In this document: positions 26,877 through 36,316 of the stretch, piece after piece
How positions within the stretch are numbered: the first letter of the stretch is position 1
How the letters are laid out: each line of letters opens with the position of its first letter
Source of the DNA: an uncultured Rhizobiaceae bacterium
GTDB taxonomy: Bacteria; Pseudomonadota; Alphaproteobacteria; Rhizobiales; Rhizobiaceae
DNA length: 53,057 nt
NCBI GenBank assembly: GCA_947259295.1
Contig: CAMYMG010000061.1
Coordinates: 1 to 53,057 of the forward strand
Direction of reading: 5' to 3'
Notes under the pieces: generated by a model
Databases searched by the model: none
The model's input: the letters and a program-made list of their open reading frames with translations, nothing else
What the model was told of the DNA's origin: nothing
Made by a program: the position numbers and the translations under genes

Positions 26877-28346
26877 TCACCCATGATTGAACACGATCGT
26901 CTTGGTCGCTGACATGTCGTAGAGGGCCTCAAAACCCTTTTCGCGGCCGTGGCCGGAGCGCTTGAAGCCGCCGAAGGGGAGTTCGACGCCGCCGCCGGCG
27001 CCGTAGGCGTTGACGAAGACCTGACCGGCGCGGACGCGCTTGGCGACGCGGTGCTGGCGCGCGCCGTCCAGCGTCCAGATGCCGGCGACGAGCCCATAGT
27101 CGGTGGAATTGGCAAGGCGGATCGCGTCCTCCTCATCGTCGAAGGGAAACAGCGAGAGGACGGGACCGAAGATTTCCTCCTGCGCGATGGTCGCGTCGGG
27201 CGGCACGTCGCCGAAGAGGACCGGTGCAAAATAGTAGCCTGAAGACGGTGCCTCGCGGCTTACCGTGCCGCGCGCCAGAATTTTAATGCCGGCAGATTCG
27301 GCCTCGGCGACCATGGCGGCGACGCGGTCGCGCTGCTTCGCATTGATCAGGGCGCCGAGATCGAGGTCGGCCTCGTGCGGGCCGGCGACGAGCTTTTGAA
27401 AGCGCTCGGCCAGGGCGCCAGCCACGCGCTCATAGACCGGCCTCTCGATCAGCACGCGGCTGCCGGCCGAGCAGGTCTGGCCGCCATTCTGGATCACCGC
27501 ATTGACGAGGACCGGCAGCGCCTTGTCGAGATCGGCGTCGGCAAAGACGATCTGCGGCGACTTGCCGCCGAGTTCCATGGTGACGCCGCGGTTGTTGCGG
27601 GCGGCGGCCTGCTGGATGGCCGTGCCGGTGGCCGGCGAGCCGGTGAAGGTGACGTAGTCGACGCCGTGATGGCCCGAAAGGGCGGCTCCTGCCTTGGCGC
27701 CATAGCCGGTGACGACGTTGAAGACGCCGGCCGGAAAGCCGGCCTCCAGCGCCAGTTCGGCGATGCGGATGGTGGTGAGCGAGGCGTCCTCGGCCGGCTT
27801 GACGACCAGCGTGTTGCCCATGGCGAGTGCTGCGCCGGCGACGCGGGCGAGAATCTGCAGCGGATAGTTCCACGGGATGATGCCGGCGACGACGCCGTGC
27901 GGTTCACGCAGTGTGAGAGCGGTATATCCTTCGAGGAAGGGGATGGTCTGGCCGTGGATCTTGTCGCCGGCACCGCCATAGAACTCGTAGTAGCGGACCG
28001 CGGCGGCGACATCCGCCCTGCCCTGCCGGACCGGCTTGCCGGTATCCCGCGATTCGAGCGCGGCAAGCTCCTCGGCATTGTCCTCGACCAGCCGCGACAG
28101 ACGCGTCAGCAGGCGGCCGCGTTCGAAGGCCGGCACGGCCGCAAAGCGCTCGAAGGCGCGGCGCGCAGCCGCCACAGCCAGGTCGATATCGGCATCGGCG
28201 GCGGCGGGAATCGAGGCGAAGACCCTGCCATCGGAAGGACAGGCGATATCGATCGTTTCGCCCGACAGCGCGCCGGCCGGCTTTCCGTCGACGATTTGCA
28301 TGAACGCCCGACCTTCGGCGACTTTTGTCGAGATATGTGCACCCAC
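26877..28346 (-). CDS. NAD(P)-dependent aldehyde dehydrogenase
   Basis: 489-residue ALDH-superfamily enzyme. Catalytic residues are clear: the general base Glu in TMELGGKSP at residue 258 and the nucleophile Cys in GGQTCSAGS at residue 292, 34 residues apart as usual. The NAD-binding Asn/Lys segments (IIPWNYP, VVKPAED) are intact. The start is a GTG at 28346 with GGGAG upstream. It heads an apparent two-gene unit with the SDR. Close relatives oxidise betaine aldehyde, gamma-aminobutyraldehyde or gamma-glutamyl-aminobutyraldehyde; the latter would fit the puu genes 3 kb away, but the EF-hand gene lies between and specificity is not readable. Confidence 0.92.
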   Translation of the reverse strand: MGAHISTKVAEGRAFMQIVDGKPAGALSGETIDIACPSDGRVFASIPAAADADIDLAVAAARRAFERFAAVPAFERGRLLTRLSRLVEDNAEELAALESRDTGKPVRQGRADVAAAVRYYEFYGGAGDKIHGQTIPFLEGYTALTLREPHGVVAGIIPWNYPLQILARVAGAALAMGNTLVVKPAEDASLTTIRIAELALEAGFPAGVFNVVTGYGAKAGAALSGHHGVDYVTFTGSPATGTAIQQAAARNNRGVTMELGGKSPQIVFADADLDKALPVLVNAVIQNGGQTCSAGSRVLIERPVYERVAGALAERFQKLVAGPHEADLDLGALINAKQRDRVAAMVAEAESAGIKILARGTVSREAPSSGYYFAPVLFGDVPPDATIAQEEIFGPVLSLFPFDDEEDAIRLANSTDYGLVAGIWTLDGARQHRVAKRVRAGQVFVNAYGAGGGVELPFGGFKRSGHGREKGFEALYDMSATKTIVFNHG

Positions 28347-28507
28347 CGCCGATTCTCCCTTTGAATTCTGTCACGGGCGGGCTTTATGGTGCCATCGCAA
28401 TCGCCGCTGGACCAGTAGCCTTGTCGAGACTGCGACGCCTTGGCTTATGGTCTTCCTAAATCGATTATATTATATCATGCTGCACTGCGGCATCAAATGG
28501 ACACACC

Positions 28508-29980
28508 ATGACCAGCCAGATCATCCCCGTCGAGCCGTTCGATTTCATCGTCTTTGGAGGCACCGGCGACCTCGCCGAGCGCAAGCTGCTGCCGGCGCTC
28601 TATCACCGGCAGTGCGACCACCAGTTTTCCGAGCCGACGCGAATCATCGGCACCTCCCGCTCGAAGATGACGGACGAGGAATTCCGGACCTTCGCCCGCA
28701 AGGCGATCAAGGAACACGTCAAGGCCGAGTATATCGACAAGAAGGAACTCGAGACCTTCATCGCGCGGCTGAGCTACGTGCCGGCGGACGCCAGCACCGG
28801 CGAAGGCTTCGAAAAGCTGAAGAAGGCGATCGGCGACAGCAAGGTGATCCGCGCCTTCTACCTGGCGGTTGCGCCCTCGCTGTTCGGGATGATCTCGGAC
28901 CGGCTGAAGGAACACAAGATGGTGACGCCGGAATCGCGGATCGTCGTGGAAAAGCCGATCGGCCGCGATCTCGCGTCCGCGCAGGCGCTGAACGACCAGA
29001 TCGGCAACAATTTCGGCGAGCACCAGATCTTCCGCATCGACCACTATCTTGGCAAGGAGACGGTGCAGAACCTGATGGCGCTGCGCTTCGCCAATGCGCT
29101 TTACGAGCCCTTGTGGAACTCGGCGCATGTCGACCATGTGCAGATCACCGTTGCCGAGACGGTGGGGCTCGAAGACCGCGTCACCTATTACGACAAGGCC
29201 GGGGCGCTGCGCGACATGGTGCAGAACCACATGTTGCAGCTGCTTTGCCTCGTCGCCATGGAGGCGCCGCCCTCGATGGACGCCAATTCGGTACGCGACG
29301 AGAAGCTGAAGGTGCTGCGCTCACTGAAGCGGGTGAACGGCCAGGAAGCGCCTAAATCGACGGTGCGCGGCCAGTACCGAGCGGGCGCCTCGTCGGGCGG
29401 CGCGGTGAAGGGCTATCTCGAGGAGCTTGGCTCCAAGGACAGCACGACCGAGACCTTCGTGGCGCTGAAAGCGGAAATCGCCAACTGGCGCTGGGCCGGC
29501 GTGCCGTTCTACCTGCGCACCGGCAAGCGGCTGGCGACGCGGGTGTCGGAGATCGTCATCGAGTTCAAGCCGATCCCGCACAACATCTTCGGCGAAAGCG
29601 CAGGCAATGTATCGCCGAACCAGCTGGTGATCCGGCTGCAGCCTGACGAAGGCGTCAAGCAGTACATCATGATCAAGGATCCTGGTCCCGGCGGCATGCG
29701 GCTCAGGCAAATCCCGCTCGACATGATCTTCGCGCAGAGCTTCGACGGCCGTTCGCCGGACGCCTATGAGCGGCTGATCATGGACGTGATCCGCGGCAAC
29801 CAGACGCTGTTCATGCGCCGCGACGAGGTCGAGGCCGCGTGGAAATGGATCGATCCGATCCTGTCGGCCTGGTCCGACAGCCGGCAGGAAGTGCAGGGCT
29901 ATACGGCAGGCACCTGGGGACCTTCGGCTTCGATCGCGCTCATCGAGCGTGACGGCCGGACATGGCACGAGAGCAGCTGA
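28508..29980 (+). CDS. zwf: Glucose-6-phosphate 1-dehydrogenase
   Basis: 490-residue cytoplasmic enzyme oxidising glucose 6-phosphate to 6-phosphogluconolactone with NAD(P). The N-terminal dinucleotide motif VFGGTGDLAERKLLPAL and the substrate-site RIDHYLGKE are intact. It is the first gene of zwf-pgl-edd; the TGA stop overlaps the pgl ATG by one base. The 161 bp upstream, shared with the divergent aldehyde dehydrogenase, contain an AT-rich block (28461-28476) that probably includes the promoter. No strong Shine-Dalgarno precedes the start. Confidence 0.97.
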   Translation: MTSQIIPVEPFDFIVFGGTGDLAERKLLPALYHRQCDHQFSEPTRIIGTSRSKMTDEEFRTFARKAIKEHVKAEYIDKKELETFIARLSYVPADASTGEGFEKLKKAIGDSKVIRAFYLAVAPSLFGMISDRLKEHKMVTPESRIVVEKPIGRDLASAQALNDQIGNNFGEHQIFRIDHYLGKETVQNLMALRFANALYEPLWNSAHVDHVQITVAETVGLEDRVTYYDKAGALRDMVQNHMLQLLCLVAMEAPPSMDANSVRDEKLKVLRSLKRVNGQEAPKSTVRGQYRAGASSGGAVKGYLEELGSKDSTTETFVALKAEIANWRWAGVPFYLRTGKRLATRVSEIVIEFKPIPHNIFGESAGNVSPNQLVIRLQPDEGVKQYIMIKDPGPGGMRLRQIPLDMIFAQSFDGRSPDAYERLIMDVIRGNQTLFMRRDEVEAAWKWIDPILSAWSDSRQEVQGYTAGTWGPSASIALIERDGRTWHESS

Positions 29981-30681
29981 TGGCCGAGAAAATCCGGCCG
30001 GAAAGGCGTATCTTCGCAAGCCGCGGCGAACTGGCTAAGGCGCTGGCCGATGCCGTATCCAAGGTGCTGTCGGGCGCGATCGACGCGCGCGGCGCAGGCT
30101 TCCTGGCGGTGTCGGGCGGTTCGACGCCGGGGCTGTTCTTTGCCGAACTATCGCAGATGCCGATCGACTGGTCGCGGGTCACAGTGACGCTGATCGACGA
30201 GCGCCTGGTGCCGGCGAGTTCGCCGCGCTCCAACGCCGCGCTTGCGATGGAAAAACTGTTGCAGGGGCCGGCGGCGGCCGCCAAGTTCGTCGGCCTCTAC
30301 CATGAGGCCGACAGCGTCGAGGACGCTGCAGAACATGCAAACGAGGCGCTCAAGGCACTGCCCTGGCCGCTCGACGTGGCGATACTCGGCATGGGGTCGG
30401 ACGGGCATACGGCTTCGTTCTTTCCCGACGCCGACAATCTCGATACGCTGCTTGATCCCAGGCAAGAGCAGCTGGTGCTGCCCGTGCACGCGAAAAGCGC
30501 CATAGAGCCGCGCCTGACGCTGACGCTCGCCACCATCGTCAAGGCGCGCTTCCTGGGGTTGCACATCGAAGGCGCGGAAAAGCGCGCCGTGCTCGACCGC
30601 GCCTGCGACGGCGAGAGCCTGCCCATCCGGGCGGTGATCGACCAGGCCTCGCGACCGGTCCAGATATACTGGGCCGAATAG
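29980..30681 (+). CDS. pgl: 6-phosphogluconolactonase
   Basis: 233-residue enzyme of the glucosamine/6-phosphogluconolactonase fold, hydrolysing 6-phosphogluconolactone. Visible motifs are SGGSTPGLFF near residue 40, the 'TVTLIDERLVP' strand, and the substrate-site GMGSDGHTASFFP. I place the start at 29980, overlapping the zwf stop as TGATG, which fits translational coupling; an in-frame ATG lies 6 codons earlier. It is followed by edd after 71 bp that hold a palindromic element. Confidence 0.95.
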   Translation: MAEKIRPERRIFASRGELAKALADAVSKVLSGAIDARGAGFLAVSGGSTPGLFFAELSQMPIDWSRVTVTLIDERLVPASSPRSNAALAMEKLLQGPAAAAKFVGLYHEADSVEDAAEHANEALKALPWPLDVAILGMGSDGHTASFFPDADNLDTLLDPRQEQLVLPVHAKSAIEPRLTLTLATIVKARFLGLHIEGAEKRAVLDRACDGESLPIRAVIDQASRPVQIYWAE

Positions 30682-30692
30682 GCTACGACTTT

Positions 30693-30733
30693 CATGTCCG
30701 GTTCGGAAAGGCTTCCCACTTTTCCGGGACATG
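30693..30733. repeat. Imperfect palindrome between pgl and edd, RIME-like
   Basis: Outer arms CATGTCC/GGACATG and inner arms CGGAAAG/CTTTTCCG form a hairpin with a GGTT bulge on one side. It resembles short palindromic elements dispersed in rhizobial intergenic regions (RIME type), judged by eye. It could stabilise or process the pgl-edd junction. Confidence 0.55.
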
Positions 30734-30752
30734 CTGAACAAGGACATTTGGA

Positions 30753-32576
30753 ATGACGGCAAGAAAAGACATCGAGGCGATCACCGAGCGGATCCGCGAA
30801 CGCTCGAGGGCCACGCGCGGCATCTATCTCGACCGACTGGAGCAGGCGACGCAGCGCACCGCGAACCGCGGCGTGCTTTCCTGCGGCAACCTGGCGCACG
30901 GCTTTGCCGTGTGCAGCCCTACCGAAAAGGTCGCCCTCGGCGGCGACCGGGTGCCCAATCTTGGCATCATCACCTCCTACAACGACATGCTGTCTGCGCA
31001 TCAGCCCTTCGAGACCTTTCCGCAGACGATCAAGCACGCGGCGCGCGAGGCCGGCGGCATCGCCCAGGTCGCCGGCGGCGTCCCCGCGATGTGCGACGGC
31101 GTCACGCAGGGTCAGCCCGGCATGGAACTGTCGCTGTTCTCGCGCGACGTGATCGCCATGTCGGCGGCAATCGGCCTGTCGCACAACATGTTCGACGCGG
31201 CGGTCTATCTCGGCGTCTGCGACAAGATCGTGCCGGGGCTGCTGATCGCGGCGCTGACCTTCGGTCACCTGCCGGCGGTGTTCATCCCGGCCGGGCCGAT
31301 GACCACCGGACTGCCCAATGACGAGAAGGCGAGGATCCGCCAGCTCTATGCCGAGGGCAAGGTGGGGCGCGCCGAACTGCTGGATGCGGAATCGAAGTCC
31401 TATCACGGGCCGGGAACCTGCACCTTCTACGGCACGGCGAACTCCAACCAGATGCTGATGGAGATCATGGGCCTGCACACGCCGGGCGCCTCCTTCGTCA
31501 ATCCCGGTACGCCGCTGCGCGACGCGCTGACCCGCGAAGCGGCCAAGCGCGCGCTGGCGATCACCGCCCTCGGCAACGACTTCACCCCGGTCGGCCGAAT
31601 GATCGACGAGCGCTCGATCGTCAACGGGATCGTCGGGCTGCACGCCACCGGCGGCTCGACCAACCACACGATCCACCTGATCGCCATGGCGGCGGCGGCG
31701 GGTATCGCGATCACCTGGCAGGACATTTCCGACCTGTCGGAAGCGACGCCGCTTCTGGCGCGCGTCTATCCGAACGGGCTGGCCGACGTGAATCACTTCC
31801 ACGCTGCCGGCGGGCTGGGCTTCCTGATCCGCGAACTGCTCGACGCCGGCCTTTTGCACGAGGACGTGCAGACGGTGTGGGGCCACGGCCTGCGGCCCTA
31901 TGCCATCGAGGCGAAGCTCGGACTGGACGGCAGCGTCCTGCGCGAGCCGGCACCCGAAAAGAGCGGCGACGAGAAGGTGCTCGCCCCCTTCCCCAAGGCG
32001 TTCCAGCCGACGGGCGGCGTCAAGGTGCTATCCGGCAATCTAGGCCACGCCATCATCAAGACCTCCGCGGTGAAGCCGGAACGCCGGCTGGTCGAGGCGC
32101 CGGCGCTGGTGCTCGACAGCCAGCAGGCGTTGCACGACGCTTTCAAGGCCGGCGAACTCGACCGCGACTTCATCGCCGTGGTGCGCTTCCAGGGCCCGAA
32201 GGCCAACGGCATGCCGGAACTGCACAAGCTGACGACTGTGCTGGGCGTGCTGCAGGATCGGGGACACAAGGTGGCGCTGGTGACCGACGGCCGCATGTCG
32301 GGTGCCTCAGGCAAGGTGCCGGCGGCAATCCACGTGACGCCGGAGGCGGTGGAAGGCGGCGCCATCGGCAAGATCCAGAACGGCGACATGGTGCGGCTCG
32401 ACGCCGACGGCGGCTATCTCGAAGTGCTGGTATCGCCGGACGTGATGGCGACCAGGACCTGCATCGTGCCGGACCTTTCCGGCAACGAGCACGGCATGGG
32501 CCGCGAGTTGTTCGTCGGGTTCCGCGAGATGGTGGCGCGCGCCGACCAGGGCGCGAGCGCCTTCGGAATCGCCTGA
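30753..32576 (+). CDS. edd: Phosphogluconate dehydratase
   Basis: 607-residue [4Fe-4S] dehydratase of the IlvD/Edd family, converting 6-phosphogluconate to 2-keto-3-deoxy-6-phosphogluconate, the committed Entner-Doudoroff step. Cluster-binding cysteines are visible in [16 protein letters not shown] and '[15 protein letters not shown]'; the C-terminal '[19 protein letters not shown]' is family-typical. AAGGA precedes the ATG. With zwf and pgl upstream, the operon takes glucose 6-phosphate to KDPG; the aldolase gene (eda) is not in the window. Confidence 0.97.
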   Translation: MTARKDIEAITERIRERSRATRGIYLDRLEQATQRTANRGVLSCGNLAHGFAVCSPTEKVALGGDRVPNLGIITSYNDMLSAHQPFETFPQTIKHAAREAGGIAQVAGGVPAMCDGVTQGQPGMELSLFSRDVIAMSAAIGLSHNMFDAAVYLGVCDKIVPGLLIAALTFGHLPAVFIPAGPMTTGLPNDEKARIRQLYAEGKVGRAELLDAESKSYHGPGTCTFYGTANSNQMLMEIMGLHTPGASFVNPGTPLRDALTREAAKRALAITALGNDFTPVGRMIDERSIVNGIVGLHATGGSTNHTIHLIAMAAAAGIAITWQDISDLSEATPLLARVYPNGLADVNHFHAAGGLGFLIRELLDAGLLHEDVQTVWGHGLRPYAIEAKLGLDGSVLREPAPEKSGDEKVLAPFPKAFQPTGGVKVLSGNLGHAIIKTSAVKPERRLVEAPALVLDSQQALHDAFKAGELDRDFIAVVRFQGPKANGMPELHKLTTVLGVLQDRGHKVALVTDGRMSGASGKVPAAIHVTPEAVEGGAIGKIQNGDMVRLDADGGYLEVLVSPDVMATRTCIVPDLSGNEHGMGRELFVGFREMVARADQGASAFGIA

Positions 32577-32645
32577 TCGCGGACGGCCGGGCTCTGGACA
32601 GGCCGGACGCATTCGATCAATCATTTGCCGGCAGCGCGCGCAGCC

Positions 32646-32672
32646 GCCGGCATCAGGGCCGGTGATGCCGGC
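32646..32672. terminator. Perfect hairpin downstream of edd
   Basis: GCCGGCATCA pairs with TGATGCCGGC across a 7-nt loop. No U-run follows in either direction, so it may be a Rho-type or weak terminator for the zwf-pgl-edd transcript, or a repeat element. The rest of the 136-bp gap shows nothing else. Confidence 0.45.
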
Positions 32673-32712
32673 CGCGCTGCTTGCCTGACAGTTTCCACTG
32701 GAGCCTTGCGTG

Positions 32713-33462
32713 ATGTTGCTTCGCTGCCTTCTTCTGTCGCTTGCCCTGTTGCTGCCGCAGGCGGCGTCGGCCGCCGAATGCGTCGTGCTGCTGCACGGGC
32801 TGACGCGCACCGGCCAGTCGATGAAGACGTTGGAATTCGCGCTGAAGAAGGCTTCCTACAAGGTGGTCAACGCGCGCTATCCCTCGACGCAAAAGCCGAT
32901 CGAGGAACTCGCCGACTATGTCGGCAAGGCGGTCGCCAAATGCGGCGGGGACAAGGTCGATTTCGTGACCCACTCGATGGGCGGCATCCTGGTGCGCGCC
33001 TGGCTGAAGGACCACCGGCCGGCCAATCTAGGCAAGGTCGTGATGCTGGCTCCGCCCAACCAGGGGTCGGAAGTCGTCGATGCCTTTGACAAGCGCGGAT
33101 TTTTCGCGGTGCTGGGGCCGGCGGCGAAGGAACTCGGGACCGGCCCGGGCAGCATCGTGCGGCGGCTCGGCCCGGCCAACTTCACACTGGGCGTCATCGC
33201 CGGGGACAGGTCAGCCAATCGCATGCTGGCGTCGAAGCTCAAGGGCCCGAACGACGGCACGGTGACAGTCGCCAGCACAAAGCTGCAGGGCATGCGCGAT
33301 CATATCACGCTGCATGTCAGCCACACCTTCCTGATGAACAACCCGCTGGTGATCGCGCAGGTGCTGACCTTCCTCAAGCAGGGCCGCTTCGACCACGGCA
33401 TGGCCGCCGCGCAGGCGACGCAGATGCTGAGCAAGGGCAGTTCCGGCAAGCACGCCAACTAG
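32713..33462 (+). CDS. Secreted alpha/beta hydrolase, lipase-like
   Basis: 249-residue exported protein. The signal peptide is LLRCLLLSLALLLPQAASAA. The mature chain begins with ECVVLLHGLTR (oxyanion-hole region) and the nucleophile elbow is THSMGG, as in triacylglycerol lipases and related esterases. A catalytic His is likely in 'LHVSHTFLMNNP' and an acidic residue in 'GPNDGTVTV'. The likely role is periplasmic or extracellular ester hydrolysis. The ATG at 32713 is preferred to a GTG one codon earlier. It converges with the VWA gene; GCCGGC arms (33470-33484) between them form a small palindrome. Confidence 0.83.
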   Translation: MLLRCLLLSLALLLPQAASAAECVVLLHGLTRTGQSMKTLEFALKKASYKVVNARYPSTQKPIEELADYVGKAVAKCGGDKVDFVTHSMGGILVRAWLKDHRPANLGKVVMLAPPNQGSEVVDAFDKRGFFAVLGPAAKELGTGPGSIVRRLGPANFTLGVIAGDRSANRMLASKLKGPNDGTVTVASTKLQGMRDHITLHVSHTFLMNNPLVIAQVLTFLKQGRFDHGMAAAQATQMLSKGSSGKHAN

Positions 33463-33483
33463 CGTCGCGGCCGGCCGTGCCGG

Positions 33484-35205
33484 CTAGGGCACGGTCACCT
33501 CGGACCGCTCGCCGGCCTTGACGGTGGCAGGCGCTTCCTTGTTCGCGCCTCCGTCGGCCATTTCGGCAACCACGACATAGTCGCCGGCCGGCAGCGTCGC
33601 CTGGTGGGTGTCGCTGTAGGCATAGCCGACCGACTTGCGGTTGCCCTGGATGTCCTTCTTCGCCTCGAACAGCTCGATGTGCTTGGCGCCGGGGGCGGAG
33701 ACGACTAGCACGCCGGCATCGAGGAAACCGGTGACGTCCTTGGCTTCTCCGGCCCGGATGTTGAAGGGGCGCTCGACCTCGGCACCCTCCATGCGCAGTA
33801 TCGCCACGTAATCGCCGGGCGGCAGGTCGAACTTGGCATCGGGGCCATAGGCATTGGCGACGTCGTCGCGCGTGCCGTCGACCTTCTGCCTGGCCTTGAC
33901 GATCCTGGTCGACAGGCCGGAGGCATCGACCTTGTCGCCGCCCTCGACATAGAGGGCGTTGAGGGTGACATGGCCGACGCCGACGACGACGTCCTTCTCG
34001 ACGGTCTGGCCGGCGGCGATCTGGACGGTCTCGCTGACCTCGCCCTCGCCGATCCTGACGGTGAGCTTCTGCTCGCCGGCGGGCAGGACGATTTTCGTCT
34101 CGCCGTAATTGGTGGCCGGGCCCGAGCCGCCGGGATATTCGACGACGACGGCGGCGCCATCGTTGATGTCGGCGCCCTCCGAGGGGCGCGGCCGGACGAC
34201 CAGCGTGCCGGCGTTGAGCACGAAGACGGGCTCGGCGGTCGCGGTGGCCTCGATCTTCACCGGCATCTCGGCGGACGCCTCGCCGAGGCGGGCGAGCACG
34301 ATGTAGTCGCCCGGCTCGAGAGTGCCCTTGTAGGCATTGTATTCGGTGCCGACGCGCTCGCCTTTGGAGCCGTCCGCGGCCGCCTTGTAGATCTCCCAGG
34401 CCTGGCCGGCATCGGCGAGCGGCGTGCCGCCGGGCGCCATGACGACGCTCGGCGCGAAATTGAACTCAGGCGCGGCGGGCTCAGGAGCTGCCACCGGCGC
34501 CGGTTCGGGCGCAGGCTCGGCGACTGGCGCCGGTGCAGGTTCGGGATCGGCCACCGGTTCCGGCGCGGGTTCCGGCTCGGGCGCGATGGTGACCGCCTCG
34601 GCCAGCGCCTCCTTCAGCGCGCCGGCATTCGACGCTTGCAGGTACTTACCGCCGGTGTTTTCAGCGAGGCAGGCGACCTCCCTGCCCTCTTCCGCCGACA
34701 GGCCGAAGCCGACGACATGGGCCGTGAAATCGACGCCGGACTCTTCCAGCTCCTTGCCAAGCGCGCAGGGATCGGCCTCGCAGGTCTCGATGCCGTCGGT
34801 GATGAGAATGACGGTGGACTTCTCCTCGGTGTATTTCAGCGCCTCGGCGGCCTGCTTGACGGCGGCCGTCAGCGGCGTCTTGCCGAGGAATTTCATCGCG
34901 TCGGCGGCAGCAGTGATGGATGCGGCGTTGCTCGCGGACGGCGGCACGACCAGTTCGATGTCGTCGCAGGAGCCCTTCTCGCGGTGGCCATAGGCCATCA
35001 GGCCGAGCTCCATGTCGGCCGGCACGGTCTGCAACACGGTGCGCAGTGTATCGCGGGCGATTTCCAGCTTCGGCGTGCCGTCGATCTGGCCCCACATGGA
35101 GCCCGAGGCATCGAGCACGATGATGGCGCGGTCGGCCGCCGAGGCAATGGCCGTCATGCAGAACACTAGCAGGGCGGCAAGCATGCCACGCGAAATCTGA
35201 GCCAA
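33484..35205 (-). CDS. Exported von Willebrand factor A domain protein
   Basis: 573 residues if started at the TTG at 35205, which has GGAGA upstream and gives a signal peptide (ISRGMLAALLVFCMTAIASA); an ATG 7 codons later (35184) is the alternative. The VWA domain spans about residues 30-200: the MIDAS Asp-x-Ser-x-Ser is LDASGSM, then 'GKTPLTAA' and ITDGIETC. A Pro/Glu/Ala-rich linker (about residues 215-260) follows. The C-terminal half has several beta-sandwich repeats of the form 'xxGDYVVLARLG', similar to carboxypeptidase-regulatory-like folds. The open frame runs on upstream across the next gene, but that part is antisense and rejected. Function unknown; MIDAS proteins bind partner proteins through a metal. 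Confidence 0.85.
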   Translation of the reverse strand: MAQISRGMLAALLVFCMTAIASAADRAIIVLDASGSMWGQIDGTPKLEIARDTLRTVLQTVPADMELGLMAYGHREKGSCDDIELVVPPSASNAASITAAADAMKFLGKTPLTAAVKQAAEALKYTEEKSTVILITDGIETCEADPCALGKELEESGVDFTAHVVGFGLSAEEGREVACLAENTGGKYLQASNAGALKEALAEAVTIAPEPEPAPEPVADPEPAPAPVAEPAPEPAPVAAPEPAAPEFNFAPSVVMAPGGTPLADAGQAWEIYKAAADGSKGERVGTEYNAYKGTLEPGDYIVLARLGEASAEMPVKIEATATAEPVFVLNAGTLVVRPRPSEGADINDGAAVVVEYPGGSGPATNYGETKIVLPAGEQKLTVRIGEGEVSETVQIAAGQTVEKDVVVGVGHVTLNALYVEGGDKVDASGLSTRIVKARQKVDGTRDDVANAYGPDAKFDLPPGDYVAILRMEGAEVERPFNIRAGEAKDVTGFLDAGVLVVSAPGAKHIELFEAKKDIQGNRKSVGYAYSDTHQATLPAGDYVVVAEMADGGANKEAPATVKAGERSEVTVP

Positions 35206-35303
35206 AATCGTCTCTCCGTGAATCAACCTGCGATGGCGGCGAACGCTAGAGGAGGCACGGGGGGCTGGCAAGGCGCGGAACGGCGCATCGAGCCGTTGCC
35301 TGG

Positions 35304-36275
35304 TCAATAGGTGGTACGGCGTTCCTCGCTCGGCGGGCGGCCGAACTGCAGCCGGTAGCTCTGGGCGAAATAGGAATGCGAGGTAAAGCCGGTGGCGATC
35401 GCGACGTCGAGGATCGGCATGTTGGTCTGGCGCAGCAGTTCGCGGGCGCGCTCCAGCCTCAGCCGCATGTAGTAGCGGCCGGGCGTCACGGTGAGATGGC
35501 GCAGAAACAGGCGCTCGACCTGGCGCACCGAAAGGCCGGCGGACTTGGCCAACTGGACGGCCGAATAGGGCTCGTCGAGATTGTCGGCCATCAGCTCGAC
35601 GATCTTGCGCAGCTTTTCCGACTTGCCCGACAGGTCGCGCTCGGGGCCGACGCGCTGGCGGTCGCCGGCCGAGCGGATGCGCTCGTGCTGGAACTGGTTG
35701 GCGACGCCATTGGCGAGCGCCGACCCGAAATCGCCGCGGACGATCTCCAGCATAAGGTCGATCGAGGTGGTGCCGCCGGCGCAGGTGTAGCGCTTGCGGT
35801 CGATCTCGAAGACGTTGCCGGTGCACTCGATGTCGGGGAAACGCTCCATGAAGCCGGCGCGGTTTTCCCAGTGGATGGTGCAGCGGTAGCTCTCGAGCTG
35901 GCCGGCCTCGGCAAGCAGGTAGGAGCCGACCGAAAGCGCACCGAGGGCGCCGCCGCGGCGACCCCAGCTGCGCAGGGCGCCGAGAATCTTGCTCTTGCCG
36001 GGAAATTCGGTGGTCAGGCCGACCGAGACGAAGAGGATGTCGACCGGCGGCAGATCGGCCACCGCATAGTCGATCTTGAGCGGCAGGCCGTTCGAGGCAA
36101 TGACCGCCTCGCCGTCGGCCGAGACGGTGGTCCAGCCGTAGAAATCGCGGCCGATCAGCCGGTTGGCCGAGCGGAAGGTGTCGATGGCCGCGGCCAGCGA
36201 AAACATCGAAAACTTGTCGACCAGCAGGAAGGCGAACTGCCGGCTGTCTTGCGTCGGTTCGGACATGACGGGCAT
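35304..36275 (-). CDS. GlxA-family AraC-type transcriptional regulator
   Basis: 323-residue regulator. The first ~190 residues form a DJ-1/PfpI-like (class I glutamine amidotransferase-like) domain ('FAFLLVDKFSMFSLAAAIDT'), and the last ~100 an AraC HTH with 'ELLRQTNMPILDVAIATGF' and 'SHSYFAQSYRLQFGRPPSEE'. GlxA-type activators such as GbdR and CdhR control glycine betaine/carnitine use; the ligand here is unknown. It lies 41 bp after folD on the same strand, probably cotranscribed. The start is uncertain (36275 or 36266) and no Shine-Dalgarno is evident. Confidence 0.87.
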   Translation of the reverse strand: MPVMSEPTQDSRQFAFLLVDKFSMFSLAAAIDTFRSANRLIGRDFYGWTTVSADGEAVIASNGLPLKIDYAVADLPPVDILFVSVGLTTEFPGKSKILGALRSWGRRGGALGALSVGSYLLAEAGQLESYRCTIHWENRAGFMERFPDIECTGNVFEIDRKRYTCAGGTTSIDLMLEIVRGDFGSALANGVANQFQHERIRSAGDRQRVGPERDLSGKSEKLRKIVELMADNLDEPYSAVQLAKSAGLSVRQVERLFLRHLTVTPGRYYMRLRLERARELLRQTNMPILDVAIATGFTSHSYFAQSYRLQFGRPPSEERRTTY

Positions 36276-36316
36276 GTCTACAGGAGAAGAGGGTTGGGGC
36301 AAAGCCGATGCGATCG

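Noticed and set aside
35206..35826. N-terminal extension of the VWA protein over the AraC regulator
   Set aside because: The extra residues are antisense to the regulator; the signal peptide begins at the TTG/ATG near 35205-35184.
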